NCBI GenBank assembly: GCA_963728155.1
Contig: CAVSJF010000007.1
Coordinates: forward strand, 744,001-808,000
Origin: JACVRW01 sp963728155
GTDB lineage: Bacteria; Actinomycetota; Thermoleophilia; Solirubrobacterales; Thermoleophilaceae
DNA: 64,000 nt
Direction of reading: 5' to 3'
A program made the translations under genes and the position numbers. This document shows positions 53,905-61,613 of this stretch, in pieces. The notes under the pieces were generated by a model. The model had not been told where the DNA came from and did not search any database. It saw only the letters and a list, made by a program, of their open reading frames with translations. Within the stretch, counting starts at the first letter, position 1. Every line of letters starts with the position of its first letter.

Positions 53905-54693
53905 GTGACGGAGGCAGTATCCGAACAGGCCGAGCCGATCCTGCGGTTGCGCGGGGTCGGCCGGCGGTTCGGCGGCCTCGATGCCGTGCGCGACGTCGAC
54001 CTCGACGTCGCGCACGGCGAGCGCCGTGCGATCCTCGGTCCCAACGGGGCCGGCAAGACCACGCTATTCAACGTGATCTCGGGCGACATGCCGGCCAGCT
54101 CGGGTTCGATCTTCTTCCTCGGCCGGGACGTGGCCGAGATCTCGGCGCCGGGCCGCGCGCGACTGGGCATGGGCCGCACCTACCAGAAGTCGCGGCTGTT
54201 CCTGGGCCTGTCGGTCGAGGACAACCTCTACCTGGCGGTGCTCGGCACGCGCAAGGGCCACCTGCGCCTGCGTCGCCGGGCGGTCGATGGCGAGCTGCGC
54301 GAGCGTGCGCGTGAGCTCGCCGCCCAGGTCGGCCTGGCCCCCAAGCTCGGGACGCTCGTGGGGTCCATCTCCCACGGCGAACAGCGTCAGCTCGAGGTGG
54401 GCATGGCGCGGGCCGTGGATCCCAAGCTGATGCTGCTCGACGAGCCGGCCTCCGGGCTCTCGCGCGGCGAGCGCGTGGCGCTGACCGACATGCTCCTCGA
54501 GCTCGACCCGGAGATCACCCTGGTGCTCATCGAGCACGACATGGACGTCGCCCTGCGGGTCGCCGAGAGGGTGACGATGATGCACGACGGCCAGAAGATC
54601 GTCGAGGGCACCCCCGAGGAGATCCGCTCCAACCAGCTCGTGCACGATCTCTACTTGGGCGGCCGCGTGGGCGACGACGAGGAGCAGACTTGA
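53905..54693 (+). CDS. livG: ABC transporter ATP-binding protein (LivG family)
   Basis: This is an intact 262-aa protein from GTG 53905, 7 nt after the binding protein stop. Walker A is AILGPNGAGKTTLFNVISGD, the Q-loop region is MGRTYQKSRLFLGLSVEDNL, the signature-like motif is SHGEQRQLEVGMARAV, and Walker B is LMLLDEPASGLS. The switch His is in VLIEHDMDVAL. C-terminal IRSNQLVHDLYLGG is typical of LivG. The signature reads SHGEQ rather than LSGGQ, as is common in this family. Confidence 0.9.
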   Translation: MTEAVSEQAEPILRLRGVGRRFGGLDAVRDVDLDVAHGERRAILGPNGAGKTTLFNVISGDMPASSGSIFFLGRDVAEISAPGRARLGMGRTYQKSRLFLGLSVEDNLYLAVLGTRKGHLRLRRRAVDGELRERARELAAQVGLAPKLGTLVGSISHGEQRQLEVGMARAVDPKLMLLDEPASGLSRGERVALTDMLLELDPEITLVLIEHDMDVALRVAERVTMMHDGQKIVEGTPEEIRSNQLVHDLYLGGRVGDDEEQT

Positions 54694-55475
54694 GCGCGGC
54701 GGCCGAGAGCGAAGGCAGGGCCCCGCACGGCGACGCCGACGTCGTCAGCGAGCTCGATCCCGACGACGGCGCGCTGCTCGAGGTCTCGGGCCTGGACGCC
54801 TTCTACGGTCCGGCGCACGTGCTGCAGGGCGTGACCTTCACGATGGGGGACGACCCGGTGGCCATCATCGGCCGCAACGGCATGGGCAAGACGACGCTCT
54901 GCAACGCGATAATGCAGATCCGACCGGCCACCACCCGCGGCTCCATCCGCTTCCGGGGCGAGGAATGCGTCGGGCGCCCGTCGTACAAGATCGCGGCCTC
55001 GGGCATCGGCTATGTCCCGCAGGGCCGGCGGCTCTTCGAGTCGCTCACCGTCGACGAGCACCTGCGCATGATCGCCTCGCGCGGTGAGCGGCGCTGGACC
55101 CCCGACGCCGTTTACGAGCTCTTCCCTCGCCTCGCCGAGCGCCGCCGAAACGGCGGCATGCAGCTCTCGGGCGGTGAGCAGCAGATGCTGGCGATCGGTC
55201 GGGCGCTGCTCACCAACCCGCGGCTGCTCGTGATGGACGAGCCCTCCGAGGGGCTCGCGCCGGCCATCATCGAGTCGCTCATCGAGACCTTCCGGCGCCT
55301 GAGCGGCGAGGGGCTTGCAATCTTGGTCGTCGAGCAGAACCTTGCCGTGGCCACAGCGCTGGCCGAGCGACAGCTGGTGATGGTGGCGGGCCGCATCTTC
55401 ACCGAGACCACGGCCAGCGAGATCGCGAACGATCCCGAGGCCCAGCGCCGCTACCTGGGCGTCGAGAGGGCTTGA
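54690..55475 (+). CDS. livF: ABC transporter ATP-binding protein (LivF family)
   Basis: This is an intact 261-aa protein from TTG 54690, overlapping the livG stop (TTGA). Walker A is AIIGRNGMGKTTLCNAIMQI, the signature is QLSGGEQQMLAIGRALLTNP, Walker B is RLLVMDEPSEGLAPAIIESL, and the switch is VEQNLAVATALAERQ. The C-terminus QRRYLGVERA is the usual LivF ending and is partly repeated in the fragment at 55596. An N-terminal acidic extension of about 25 residues precedes the domain. Confidence 0.9.
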   Translation: MSAAAESEGRAPHGDADVVSELDPDDGALLEVSGLDAFYGPAHVLQGVTFTMGDDPVAIIGRNGMGKTTLCNAIMQIRPATTRGSIRFRGEECVGRPSYKIAASGIGYVPQGRRLFESLTVDEHLRMIASRGERRWTPDAVYELFPRLAERRRNGGMQLSGGEQQMLAIGRALLTNPRLLVMDEPSEGLAPAIIESLIETFRRLSGEGLAILVVEQNLAVATALAERQLVMVAGRIFTETTASEIANDPEAQRRYLGVERA

Positions 55476-55633
55476 TGGCCGCTGACCCCGTCGTCGTCCT
55501 CGTAGGGACGCTGAACACGAAGAGGCACGAGCTCGAGTACATGCGCGACCGCGTGCGGGAGGCCGGCGCCGAGGTCGTGCTCGTGGAGGCGGGCGTCGCT
55601 CGCGGAGCGCCAACTGGTAATGGTTGGCGGTGA
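55475..55633 (+). pseudogene. Truncated N-terminus of a third Tm-1-like protein
   Basis: The ATG overlaps the livF stop by one base (TGATG). The frame encodes VVVLVGTLNTKRHELEYMRD and continues RVREAGAEVVLVEAG before leaving homology and stopping at 55631-55633 (52 codons). The start matches the first ~40 residues of the Tm-1-like protein at 56142 (TVLLIGTLDTKGDEYAFLRD). Everything after about 55592 belongs to a livF remnant in another frame. It is a truncated gene whose normal place, directly after livF, is preserved. Confidence 0.78.
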
Positions 55634-55733
55634 GATCGCCGTTGAGATCGCCGTCGAGACCACCGCGACCGAGCTCAACGCCGACGCTGACGCCCAGCGT
55701 CGCTACCTGGGAGTGGAGCCTCTTTCGTCATGA
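55596..55733 (+). pseudogene. C-terminal fragment of a second livF, fused out of frame to the Tm-1 fragment
   Basis: This frame reads SLAERQLVMVGGEIAVEIAV and ends AQRRYLGVEPLSS with a TGA at 55731-55733. It repeats the LivF end (ALAERQLVMVAGRIFTE, then AQRRYLGVERA) with clear divergence, so it is not a recent copy. Its stop still overlaps the ATG of the cupin (ATGA), showing that an older livF was once coupled to the cupin gene. The junction with the Tm-1 fragment lies near 55590-55600. Confidence 0.75.
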
Positions 55734-56140
55734 ACGCCGTCGACCAGAATTCAAGGCCCGTCCAGTCCTTCGACTGGGGGGTGATCAAGTGGTACGTGAA
55801 CCCCGACGACACCGAGGGCGCGAACCTGACCTTCGGCGAGGTGGTGCTGCTTCCGGGCAAGGGCCACGAGCGCCACAACCACCCCGACGCGGAGGAGATC
55901 CTCTACGTGCTCGCGGGTGAGGGCGAGCAGATGCTCGATGACGGCGGTGAGAGCAGCTTCGCCATCTCGTCCGGGGACACCATCTACGTGCCCACGGCGA
56001 TGTTTCACTCGACGGTGAACACGGGCTGGCAGCCGCTGCGGCTGCTGGCGATCTACAACCCGGGCGGATCGGAGAAGGCCCTGCGCGACCTGCCCGACTT
56101 CCGCGAGGGCGCCGGGCCCGACTGGTCCCTCGAGGCCTGA
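55730..56140 (+). CDS. Cupin-domain protein of the catabolic cluster
   Basis: This is an intact 136-aa protein from ATG 55730. It begins SFDWGVIKWYVNPDDTEGAN. Cupin motif 1 is GHERHNHPDAEEILYVLAGE (His, His, Glu). Motif 2 is ISSGDTIYVPTAMFHSTVNT (His). The C-terminal half ends in LRLLAIYNPGGSEKALRDLP. It is a small metal-binding enzyme or sugar-binding isomerase candidate. It lies directly before a Tm-1-like gene with a 1-nt gap. Confidence 0.82.
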   Translation: MNAVDQNSRPVQSFDWGVIKWYVNPDDTEGANLTFGEVVLLPGKGHERHNHPDAEEILYVLAGEGEQMLDDGGESSFAISSGDTIYVPTAMFHSTVNTGWQPLRLLAIYNPGGSEKALRDLPDFREGAGPDWSLEA

Positions 56141-56141
56141 C

Positions 56142-57356
56142 ATGAGCCCCACGGTCCTGCTGATCGGGACCCTCGACACGAAGGGCGACGAGTACGCCTT
56201 CCTGCGCGATCGCCTGCGCGACGCGGGCGTTGAGGTGCTGGTGGCCGACGTCGGCAGCCTCGATGCGCCCCGCATCGAGGCCGACATCTCGCGCGAGGAG
56301 GTGGCCGCGGGCACGGGCGCCGATGTGGGCGCCATGGCCGAGGCGCGAGACCGCGGAGCGGCGGTGACCGCGATGGCCGACGCCGCGGCCGTGCTGGCCA
56401 AGCGGCTGCACGACGAGGGCCGGATCCACGGCGTGCTCGCCGCGGGGGGATCGGGCAACACGGCCATCGCCACCCGGGCCATGCAGGCGCTGCCGGTCGG
56501 GGTGCCCAAGCTGATGGTCTCCACCATGGCCGCGGGCGATACGCGCGACTACGTGGGCGCGCGCGACGTGGCGATGATGGCCTCGGTGGCCGACGTGGCC
56601 GGGCTGAACGCGGTTTCGGCGCGCGTGCTGGCCAACGCCGCCGCCGCCATGGCGGGGATGGTCCAGGCCCCGGCGGTCGAGCTGACCGAGGAGCGCCCGC
56701 TGGTGGGGGCGTCGATGTTCGGCGTGACCACGCCGTGCGTGACGGCGGCGCGGGAGGAGCTCGAGGCGCTCGGCTACGAGCCGGTGGTGTTCCATGCCAC
56801 GGGTGTGGGCGGCATGGCCATGGAGGGCCTGATGGAGTCCGGTTTCCTGAAGGGCGTGCTCGACGCCACCACCACCGAGCTGTGCGACGACCTGGTGGGC
56901 GGCGTGCTGTCCGCGGGCCCCGACCGGCTCGAGATGGCGGGCCGCTTGGGTATCCCGCAGGTGGTGTCCGTGGGCGCGCTCGACATGGTCAACTTCGGCG
57001 CCCGCGACACCGTCCCGGCGCAGTTCGAGGAGCGCAACCTCTACGTGCACAACCCGTCGATCACCCTCATGCGCACGACCGAGGAGGAGAACGCGGAGCT
57101 GGGCCGGCGGATCGCGCGCAAGCTGTCGGCGGCGACCGGGCCGACCGCGTTGTTCCTGCCGCTGGGCGGGGTCTCGATGATCGATGCCGAGGGCCAGCCC
57201 TTCCACGATCCCGCCGCCGACGCCGCGCTGTTCGAGGAGCTTCGCCAGGTGGGCGACGGGGTGGAGCTGGTGGAGCTCGACATGAACATCAACGAGCCCG
57301 AGTTCGCGCACGCGATGGTGGCCAAGCTCGACGAGTACATGAAGATGGAATCGTGA
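56142..57356 (+). CDS. Tm-1-like ATP-binding protein (UPF0261), copy B
   Basis: This is an intact 404-aa protein from ATG 56142. Motifs are VLLIGTLDTKGDEYAFLRDR, GVLAAGGSGNTAIATRAMQA (nucleotide loop), GVPKLMVSTMAAGDTRDYVG, EPVVFHATGVGGMAMEGLME and QVVSVGALDMVNFGARDTVP. Its stop overlaps the next start (GTGA). Fungal homologues fuse this protein to the TIM barrel encoded next here, so the two very likely work as one complex. The reaction is unknown; ATP use is implied by structures of the family. Confidence 0.88.
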   Translation: MSPTVLLIGTLDTKGDEYAFLRDRLRDAGVEVLVADVGSLDAPRIEADISREEVAAGTGADVGAMAEARDRGAAVTAMADAAAVLAKRLHDEGRIHGVLAAGGSGNTAIATRAMQALPVGVPKLMVSTMAAGDTRDYVGARDVAMMASVADVAGLNAVSARVLANAAAAMAGMVQAPAVELTEERPLVGASMFGVTTPCVTAAREELEALGYEPVVFHATGVGGMAMEGLMESGFLKGVLDATTTELCDDLVGGVLSAGPDRLEMAGRLGIPQVVSVGALDMVNFGARDTVPAQFEERNLYVHNPSITLMRTTEEENAELGRRIARKLSAATGPTALFLPLGGVSMIDAEGQPFHDPAADAALFEELRQVGDGVELVELDMNINEPEFAHAMVAKLDEYMKMES

Positions 57357-58192
57357 AGGGCGAGGAGGCGCGCGCCAAGCTGCGGGCGACGGTCGACTCC
57401 GGCGGCGTGATCATCGGCGCGGGTGCGGGCACGGGCCTGTCGGCCAAGTGCGCCGAGGCGGGCGGCACGGACCTGATCATCATCTACAACTCGGGGCGCT
57501 ACCGGATGGCGGGCCGGGGCTCGCTGGCCGGCCTGATGCCCTACGGCGACGCCAACGCGATCGTGATGGACATGGCGCGCGAGGTGCTGCCCGTGGTGAA
57601 GGACACCCCGGTGCTGGCCGGCGTGTGCGGAACCGACCCGTTTCGGATCATGCCCAACTTCCTGCGCGAGGTGGACGAGGCGGGCTTCGCGGGGGTGCAG
57701 AACTTCCCCACCGTGGGCCTGATGGACGGCGAGTACCGCCAGGGCCTCGAGGAGACCGGCATGGGCTACGACCTCGAGGTCGAGATGATCGGGGCGGCGG
57801 CCGAGCGCGGGTTGCTGACCACTCCGTACGTGTTCGACCCGGACTCGGCGGAGGCGATGACGCGCGCGGGGGCGGACGTGCTCGTGCCGCACATGGGCCT
57901 GACCACCAAGGGGGCGATCGGGGCCCACACGGCGAAGACGCTCGACGAGTGCGTCGAGCTGATCCAGGCCATGCGCGACGCGGCGGTGGAGGTGAACCCC
58001 GACGTGCTGGTGCTCTGCCACGGCGGCCCGCTGGCCGAGCCCGAGGACGCCGCCTACGTGCTGGAGCGCACCACCGGAATCGCGGGCTTCTTCGGCGCCT
58101 CGTCGATGGAGCGCCTCCCCACCGAGGTGGCGATGACCGAGAACATGAAGCGCTTCAAGGCGCTGGCGCCGAGCGGCTCGACGCCCCCGTGA
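57353..58192 (+). CDS. Phosphoenolpyruvate-hydrolase-type TIM-barrel protein, Tm-1 partner
   Basis: This is an intact 279-aa protein from GTG 57353 overlapping the Tm-1-like stop. The barrel starts RATVDSGGVIIGAGAGTGLS. TDLIIIYNSGRYRMAGRGSL and MPYGDANAIVMDMAREVLPV follow, then PVLAGVCGTDPFRIMPNFLR and FAGVQNFPTVGLMDGEYRQ. The last conserved stretch is GFFGASSMERLPTEVAMTEN. PF09370-type proteins (PEP hydrolase or IGPS-like barrels) are the usual neighbours or fusion partners of Tm-1-like proteins. Likely a C-C or C-P bond enzyme acting on a keto acid, but not proven. Confidence 0.85.
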   Translation: MKGEEARAKLRATVDSGGVIIGAGAGTGLSAKCAEAGGTDLIIIYNSGRYRMAGRGSLAGLMPYGDANAIVMDMAREVLPVVKDTPVLAGVCGTDPFRIMPNFLREVDEAGFAGVQNFPTVGLMDGEYRQGLEETGMGYDLEVEMIGAAAERGLLTTPYVFDPDSAEAMTRAGADVLVPHMGLTTKGAIGAHTAKTLDECVELIQAMRDAAVEVNPDVLVLCHGGPLAEPEDAAYVLERTTGIAGFFGASSMERLPTEVAMTENMKRFKALAPSGSTPP

Positions 58193-59082
58193 AAATTCTC
58201 GGAGTACCCACCAGCGCCGGCGCATTCGCGCCCGGCCAGGAGGGGGCGCCGGCCGCGCTGCGCGCCGCGGGCCTGGTCGAGCGGCTGGGCGAGGCGGGGA
58301 TCGAGGTCCAGGATCTTGGCGATTCGCCGGTGTGGCGCTGGCGTCCCGATCCCGCCAGCCCGCGCGCGCAGAACCGCGACGCGGTCGCGGCGATCACGCG
58401 GGATACGACCGAAAGGGTTCAACACGCTCTCGACGGCGGCCGGCCCCTGCTTGTGCTCGGCGGCGACTGCACGGTCGGGCTCGGCACGGTGGCCGGCCAC
58501 GTGGCGCACGGCGAGCGGATCGGCCTCGTCTACTTCGACGTGCATCCCGACCTCAACACGCCGGAGAGCGTCCACGAAGGCGCCTTCGACTGGATGGGCG
58601 TGGCCCACATGCTCGGCGTGGACGGCGTGGACCCGGTGGTGAGCGGGGTGGGACCGCGGACCCCGCTGCTCGACAACGACCAGGTCCTCCTGTTCGGCTG
58701 GGGCCAGGACCAGGCCCGGCCCTTCGAGCACGAGCAGATCCGGGCGCGCGGAATCGAGAACGTTCCCCTTGCCGACGTGGCGAGCGACCCGGCTGGGGCG
58801 GCCACGCGAGCCTTGGAGGGCTTCGCCTCGCGCTTCGACCGCCTGCTCGTCCACTTCGACGTGGACAGCGTCGACTTCACCGACGCTCCGCTGTCGGAGA
58901 ACACCGGGCGCAACGAAGGGCTCCCCCTCGAAGCCGCGTTCGCCGCTCTCTCGGTGCTGTTGTCAAGCGAACGGCTGAGCGCGCTCACGATCACCGAGCT
59001 CAATCCTCTCCACGGATCCGAGGACGGCGCCACGCTCGAGCGCTTTGTCGACGGCCTCGTATGCTGCGCGCGTGCGAGATAA
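58189..59082 (+). CDS. Arginase/agmatinase-family protein with altered metal site
   Basis: This is a 297-aa protein from GTG 58189, overlapping the upstream stop (GTGA). The family frame is clear: PLLVLGGDCTVGLGTVAGHV, then LVYFDVHPDLNTPESVHEGA (Asp, His, Asp) and LLVHFDVDSVDFTDAPLSEN (Asp, Asp). The usual GGDH is GGDC here, so the first manganese-binding His is replaced by Cys. Ureohydrolases cleave guanidino or formimino groups. The changed site suggests a different metal load or substrate. It ends 11 nt inside the P1 peptidase gene. Confidence 0.82.
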   Translation: MKILGVPTSAGAFAPGQEGAPAALRAAGLVERLGEAGIEVQDLGDSPVWRWRPDPASPRAQNRDAVAAITRDTTERVQHALDGGRPLLVLGGDCTVGLGTVAGHVAHGERIGLVYFDVHPDLNTPESVHEGAFDWMGVAHMLGVDGVDPVVSGVGPRTPLLDNDQVLLFGWGQDQARPFEHEQIRARGIENVPLADVASDPAGAATRALEGFASRFDRLLVHFDVDSVDFTDAPLSENTGRNEGLPLEAAFAALSVLLSSERLSALTITELNPLHGSEDGATLERFVDGLVCCARAR

Positions 59083-60181
59083 ACGCTCCGGCGCGGGCCA
59101 GCCCGCGCCCTCGCGCCGGGCACGCCTTCGTGACCTCGGCTACACCGTCGGCCGCTTTCCGACCGGCGAGCACAATGCGCTGCTCGACGTGCCCGGCGTC
59201 CGGGTTGGGCACTGCACGCTGAACGACGGCGAGCGCCTGCGCACCGGGGTGACGGCTGTGTTGCCCCATGAGGGCAACGTCTACGAGGAGAAGGTGCTCG
59301 GCGCGTGCCACGTGATCAACGGCTACGGCAAGGCGACCGGGCTGTCGCAGCTCGCGGAGCTGGGGACGATCGAGAGCCCGCTGCTGCTCACCTCGACGCT
59401 GTCGGTGGGGCCGGTCTGGGAGGGCGGGCTCATGCACCTGCTGCGCCACAGCCCGGATGCGGCTCGCGACGCGGACACGCTCAACGTGATCGTGGGCGAG
59501 TGCTTCGACGGCTGGCTCTCGGACGCGCGCTCCCTCCCCGTTCGGGCCGAGCACGCGCTGGAGGCCATCTCCGCGGCCTCCACAGACGAGACGAGCGAAG
59601 GCTCTGTGGGCGCCGGCACGGGCACCACCACCTTCGGCTTCAAGGCGGGGATCGGCCACGCCTCGCGGCGCGCCGGCGGTCTGACCATCGGCTGCCTGGT
59701 GAACCCCAACTACGGCGCCCGGCGCGATCTGCACCTCCTCGTCGGGCTCGACGCCGCCGCGCGGGCCTCCTCCGCGGGTCCCGAGCCACCGGCGCAGGGC
59801 GGGTCGGCGATGGTCGTGCTGGCCACCGACGCTCCCCTGTCGGAGCGCCAGCTGGGGCGACTCGCGGCGCGGGCCACCTTCGGCCTCGGCCGGGCGGGCT
59901 CGTTCGCCGCCAACGCCAGCGGCGAGTACGTGATCGCCTTCTCCACCGCCCACCGCGTGGCCCACAGCGCCAGCTCGCCGGTGCAGGACCTGCGGCTGCT
60001 GCGTGACGACTCCGCCGCGCTGCGCCGGCTCTTCGAGGCCGCCGGTGAGGTGGTCCACGAGGCGATCCTCAACGCGCTCTGCCGCGCCGACGCGATGGTT
60101 GGGCGCGACGGCAACCGGGTGGAGGCTTTCCCCTACGAGCTGCTCGAGTCCGCCCCCGGAGTGAGGAAGGCCCCGGCGTGA
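59072..60181 (+). CDS. P1/DmpA-type (S58) self-processing aminopeptidase-like protein
   Basis: This is an intact 369-aa protein. I chose GTG 59072 (MRDKRSGAGQPAPSRRARLR), which overlaps the arginase-like gene. It has the DmpA pattern: ALLDVPGVRVGHCTLNDGER, ACHVINGYGKATGLSQLAEL, GSVGAGTGTTTFGFKAGIGH. The processing site region is QGGSAMVVLATDAPLSERQL, where the Gly-Ser bond gives the N-terminal nucleophile Ser. Family members are D- or beta-aminopeptidases or amidases. This again points to an amide-bearing substrate for the cluster. Confidence 0.86.
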   Translation: MRDKRSGAGQPAPSRRARLRDLGYTVGRFPTGEHNALLDVPGVRVGHCTLNDGERLRTGVTAVLPHEGNVYEEKVLGACHVINGYGKATGLSQLAELGTIESPLLLTSTLSVGPVWEGGLMHLLRHSPDAARDADTLNVIVGECFDGWLSDARSLPVRAEHALEAISAASTDETSEGSVGAGTGTTTFGFKAGIGHASRRAGGLTIGCLVNPNYGARRDLHLLVGLDAAARASSAGPEPPAQGGSAMVVLATDAPLSERQLGRLAARATFGLGRAGSFAANASGEYVIAFSTAHRVAHSASSPVQDLRLLRDDSAALRRLFEAAGEVVHEAILNALCRADAMVGRDGNRVEAFPYELLESAPGVRKAPA

Positions 60182-61146
60182 GGTACCGAACCCTGGGCCG
60201 CACCGGCATCGAGGTGTCGGAGATCGGGTACGGCGCATGGGGCATCGGCGGGGCGCAATGGGGTGGCGCGGACGACGACGAATCGATCGCCGCCCTCGGC
60301 CACGCGATCGATCTCGGCCTCAACTTCATCGACACCGCGCTGGCCTACGGCGAAGGGCGAAGCGAGCGGCTCGTCGGCCAGGTGGTGCGCTCGCGCCCGG
60401 AGACCGTGCACGTGGCGACCAAGGTTCCCCCGCAGAACAAGGTCTGGCCCGCTCCCGACAATGCCCGAGCGGAGGACGCCTTCCCCGCCGGTCATGTGCG
60501 CGAATGCGCTCGCCGGAGCCTCGAGAACCTCGGCCTCGAGACCATCGACCTGCTCCAGTTCCACGTCTGGAACGACGCCTGGACCGATCAGGGCGATTGG
60601 CGGGAGGCCATCGAGGACCTGCGCTCCGCGGGCGCGATCCGCTTCTTCGGCGTGTCAATCAACGACCACCAGCCGGCGAGCGCGCTGCGGCTGATCGAGT
60701 CCGGGGCGGTCGACGCCGTGCAGGTGATCTACAACGTGTTCGACCAGTCGCCGGAGGACGAGCTGTTCCCAGCCTGTCTCGAGCACGACATCGGGGTGAT
60801 CGCGCGCGTGCCACTCGACGAGGGGGGACTGACCGGCACGCTCGAGCCCGACAGCGAGTTCGCCGAGGACGATCACCGCTCCCACTACTTCCGCGGCGAC
60901 CGCCCGGGCCAGGTGTACGAGCGAGTGCAGGCGATCGTGTCCGATCTGGGCATCGGCGAGGACGAGGTCGCGGCGACAGCGCTCCGCTACGTGCTCGGCG
61001 AGCCGGCGGTGTCCACCGTGATTCCGGGCATGCGCTCGAAGCGAAACGTCGAGCGCAACGTCGCGGTCTCCGACGGGGCCGGACTCGGTGCCGACCAGCG
61101 CGAGGCGCTGCACCGCCACCGCTGGGTGCGCAACTTCTACTCCTGA
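60178..61146 (+). CDS. Aldo/keto reductase
   Basis: This is an intact 322-aa protein from GTG 60178 overlapping the upstream stop (GTGA). The catalytic tetrad is visible: LNFIDTALAYGEGRSERLVG (Asp, Tyr), VHVATKVPPQNK (Lys) and TIDLLQFHVWNDAW (His). The C-terminal NADPH-binding region is AVSTVIPGMRSKRNVERNVA. It most resembles general-purpose AKR12/13-type sugar or aldehyde reductases. It is the last gene of the right arm; the following 59 nt hold only the ribosome site of the next unit. Confidence 0.88.
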   Translation: MRYRTLGRTGIEVSEIGYGAWGIGGAQWGGADDDESIAALGHAIDLGLNFIDTALAYGEGRSERLVGQVVRSRPETVHVATKVPPQNKVWPAPDNARAEDAFPAGHVRECARRSLENLGLETIDLLQFHVWNDAWTDQGDWREAIEDLRSAGAIRFFGVSINDHQPASALRLIESGAVDAVQVIYNVFDQSPEDELFPACLEHDIGVIARVPLDEGGLTGTLEPDSEFAEDDHRSHYFRGDRPGQVYERVQAIVSDLGIGEDEVAATALRYVLGEPAVSTVIPGMRSKRNVERNVAVSDGAGLGADQREALHRHRWVRNFYS

Positions 61147-61205
61147 GAGCTCAAGATCGGCCCGGCCGGGCCGAAATGGAGGGCTGAGCGACCGAAGGAG
61201 AGCCA

Positions 61206-61604
61206 ATGGGGCTTCTAGGAAAGATGAAGGACGCAGTGGGCCAGGCCCAGCAGTACCAGGGGCAGTCGGGCGGCCTCAACGGCACGGACGTGGCCGGCGG
61301 CGTTGCCGCCCGCAACTCGCTGCAGGACCAGGCACACGAGCAGAATCGCATTCTGTCCGTGGGCCAGCCCGGCATGGCGCTGATCAAGAGCCACGTGGAC
61401 ACCGGCGAGAACGTGGCGGGCAATCCCGTCTGGGTCTTCGACCTAGAGGTGTCGCCCGAGGGAGCCGCGGCCTACACCGTGCAGCACCGCGAGATCGTGT
61501 CCTCGGCGTCGATGAGCTACTACGGCGACGGGACGTCTCTGGCCTGCCGAATCGACCCGGCCGACTCGCAGAAGATCGCCTTCGGCGAGAAGCCGTTCAT
61601 GTAG
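61206..61604 (+). CDS. Small beta-domain protein, first of a tandem trio
   Basis: This is a 132-aa protein with ATG 61206 and GAAGGAGAG upstream. It begins MGLLGKMKDAVGQAQQYQGQ, a short amphipathic helix. The conserved core follows: RILSVGQPGMALIKSHVDTG, then NPVWVFDLEVSPEG, YTVQHREIVSSA and DPADSQKIAFGEKPFM. The core is the same as in the protein at 25105-25452. It has no signal peptide. The next gene starts 9 nt later. Function is unknown. Confidence 0.75.
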   Translation: MGLLGKMKDAVGQAQQYQGQSGGLNGTDVAGGVAARNSLQDQAHEQNRILSVGQPGMALIKSHVDTGENVAGNPVWVFDLEVSPEGAAAYTVQHREIVSSASMSYYGDGTSLACRIDPADSQKIAFGEKPFM

Positions 61605-61613
61605 GGGGCCTCC

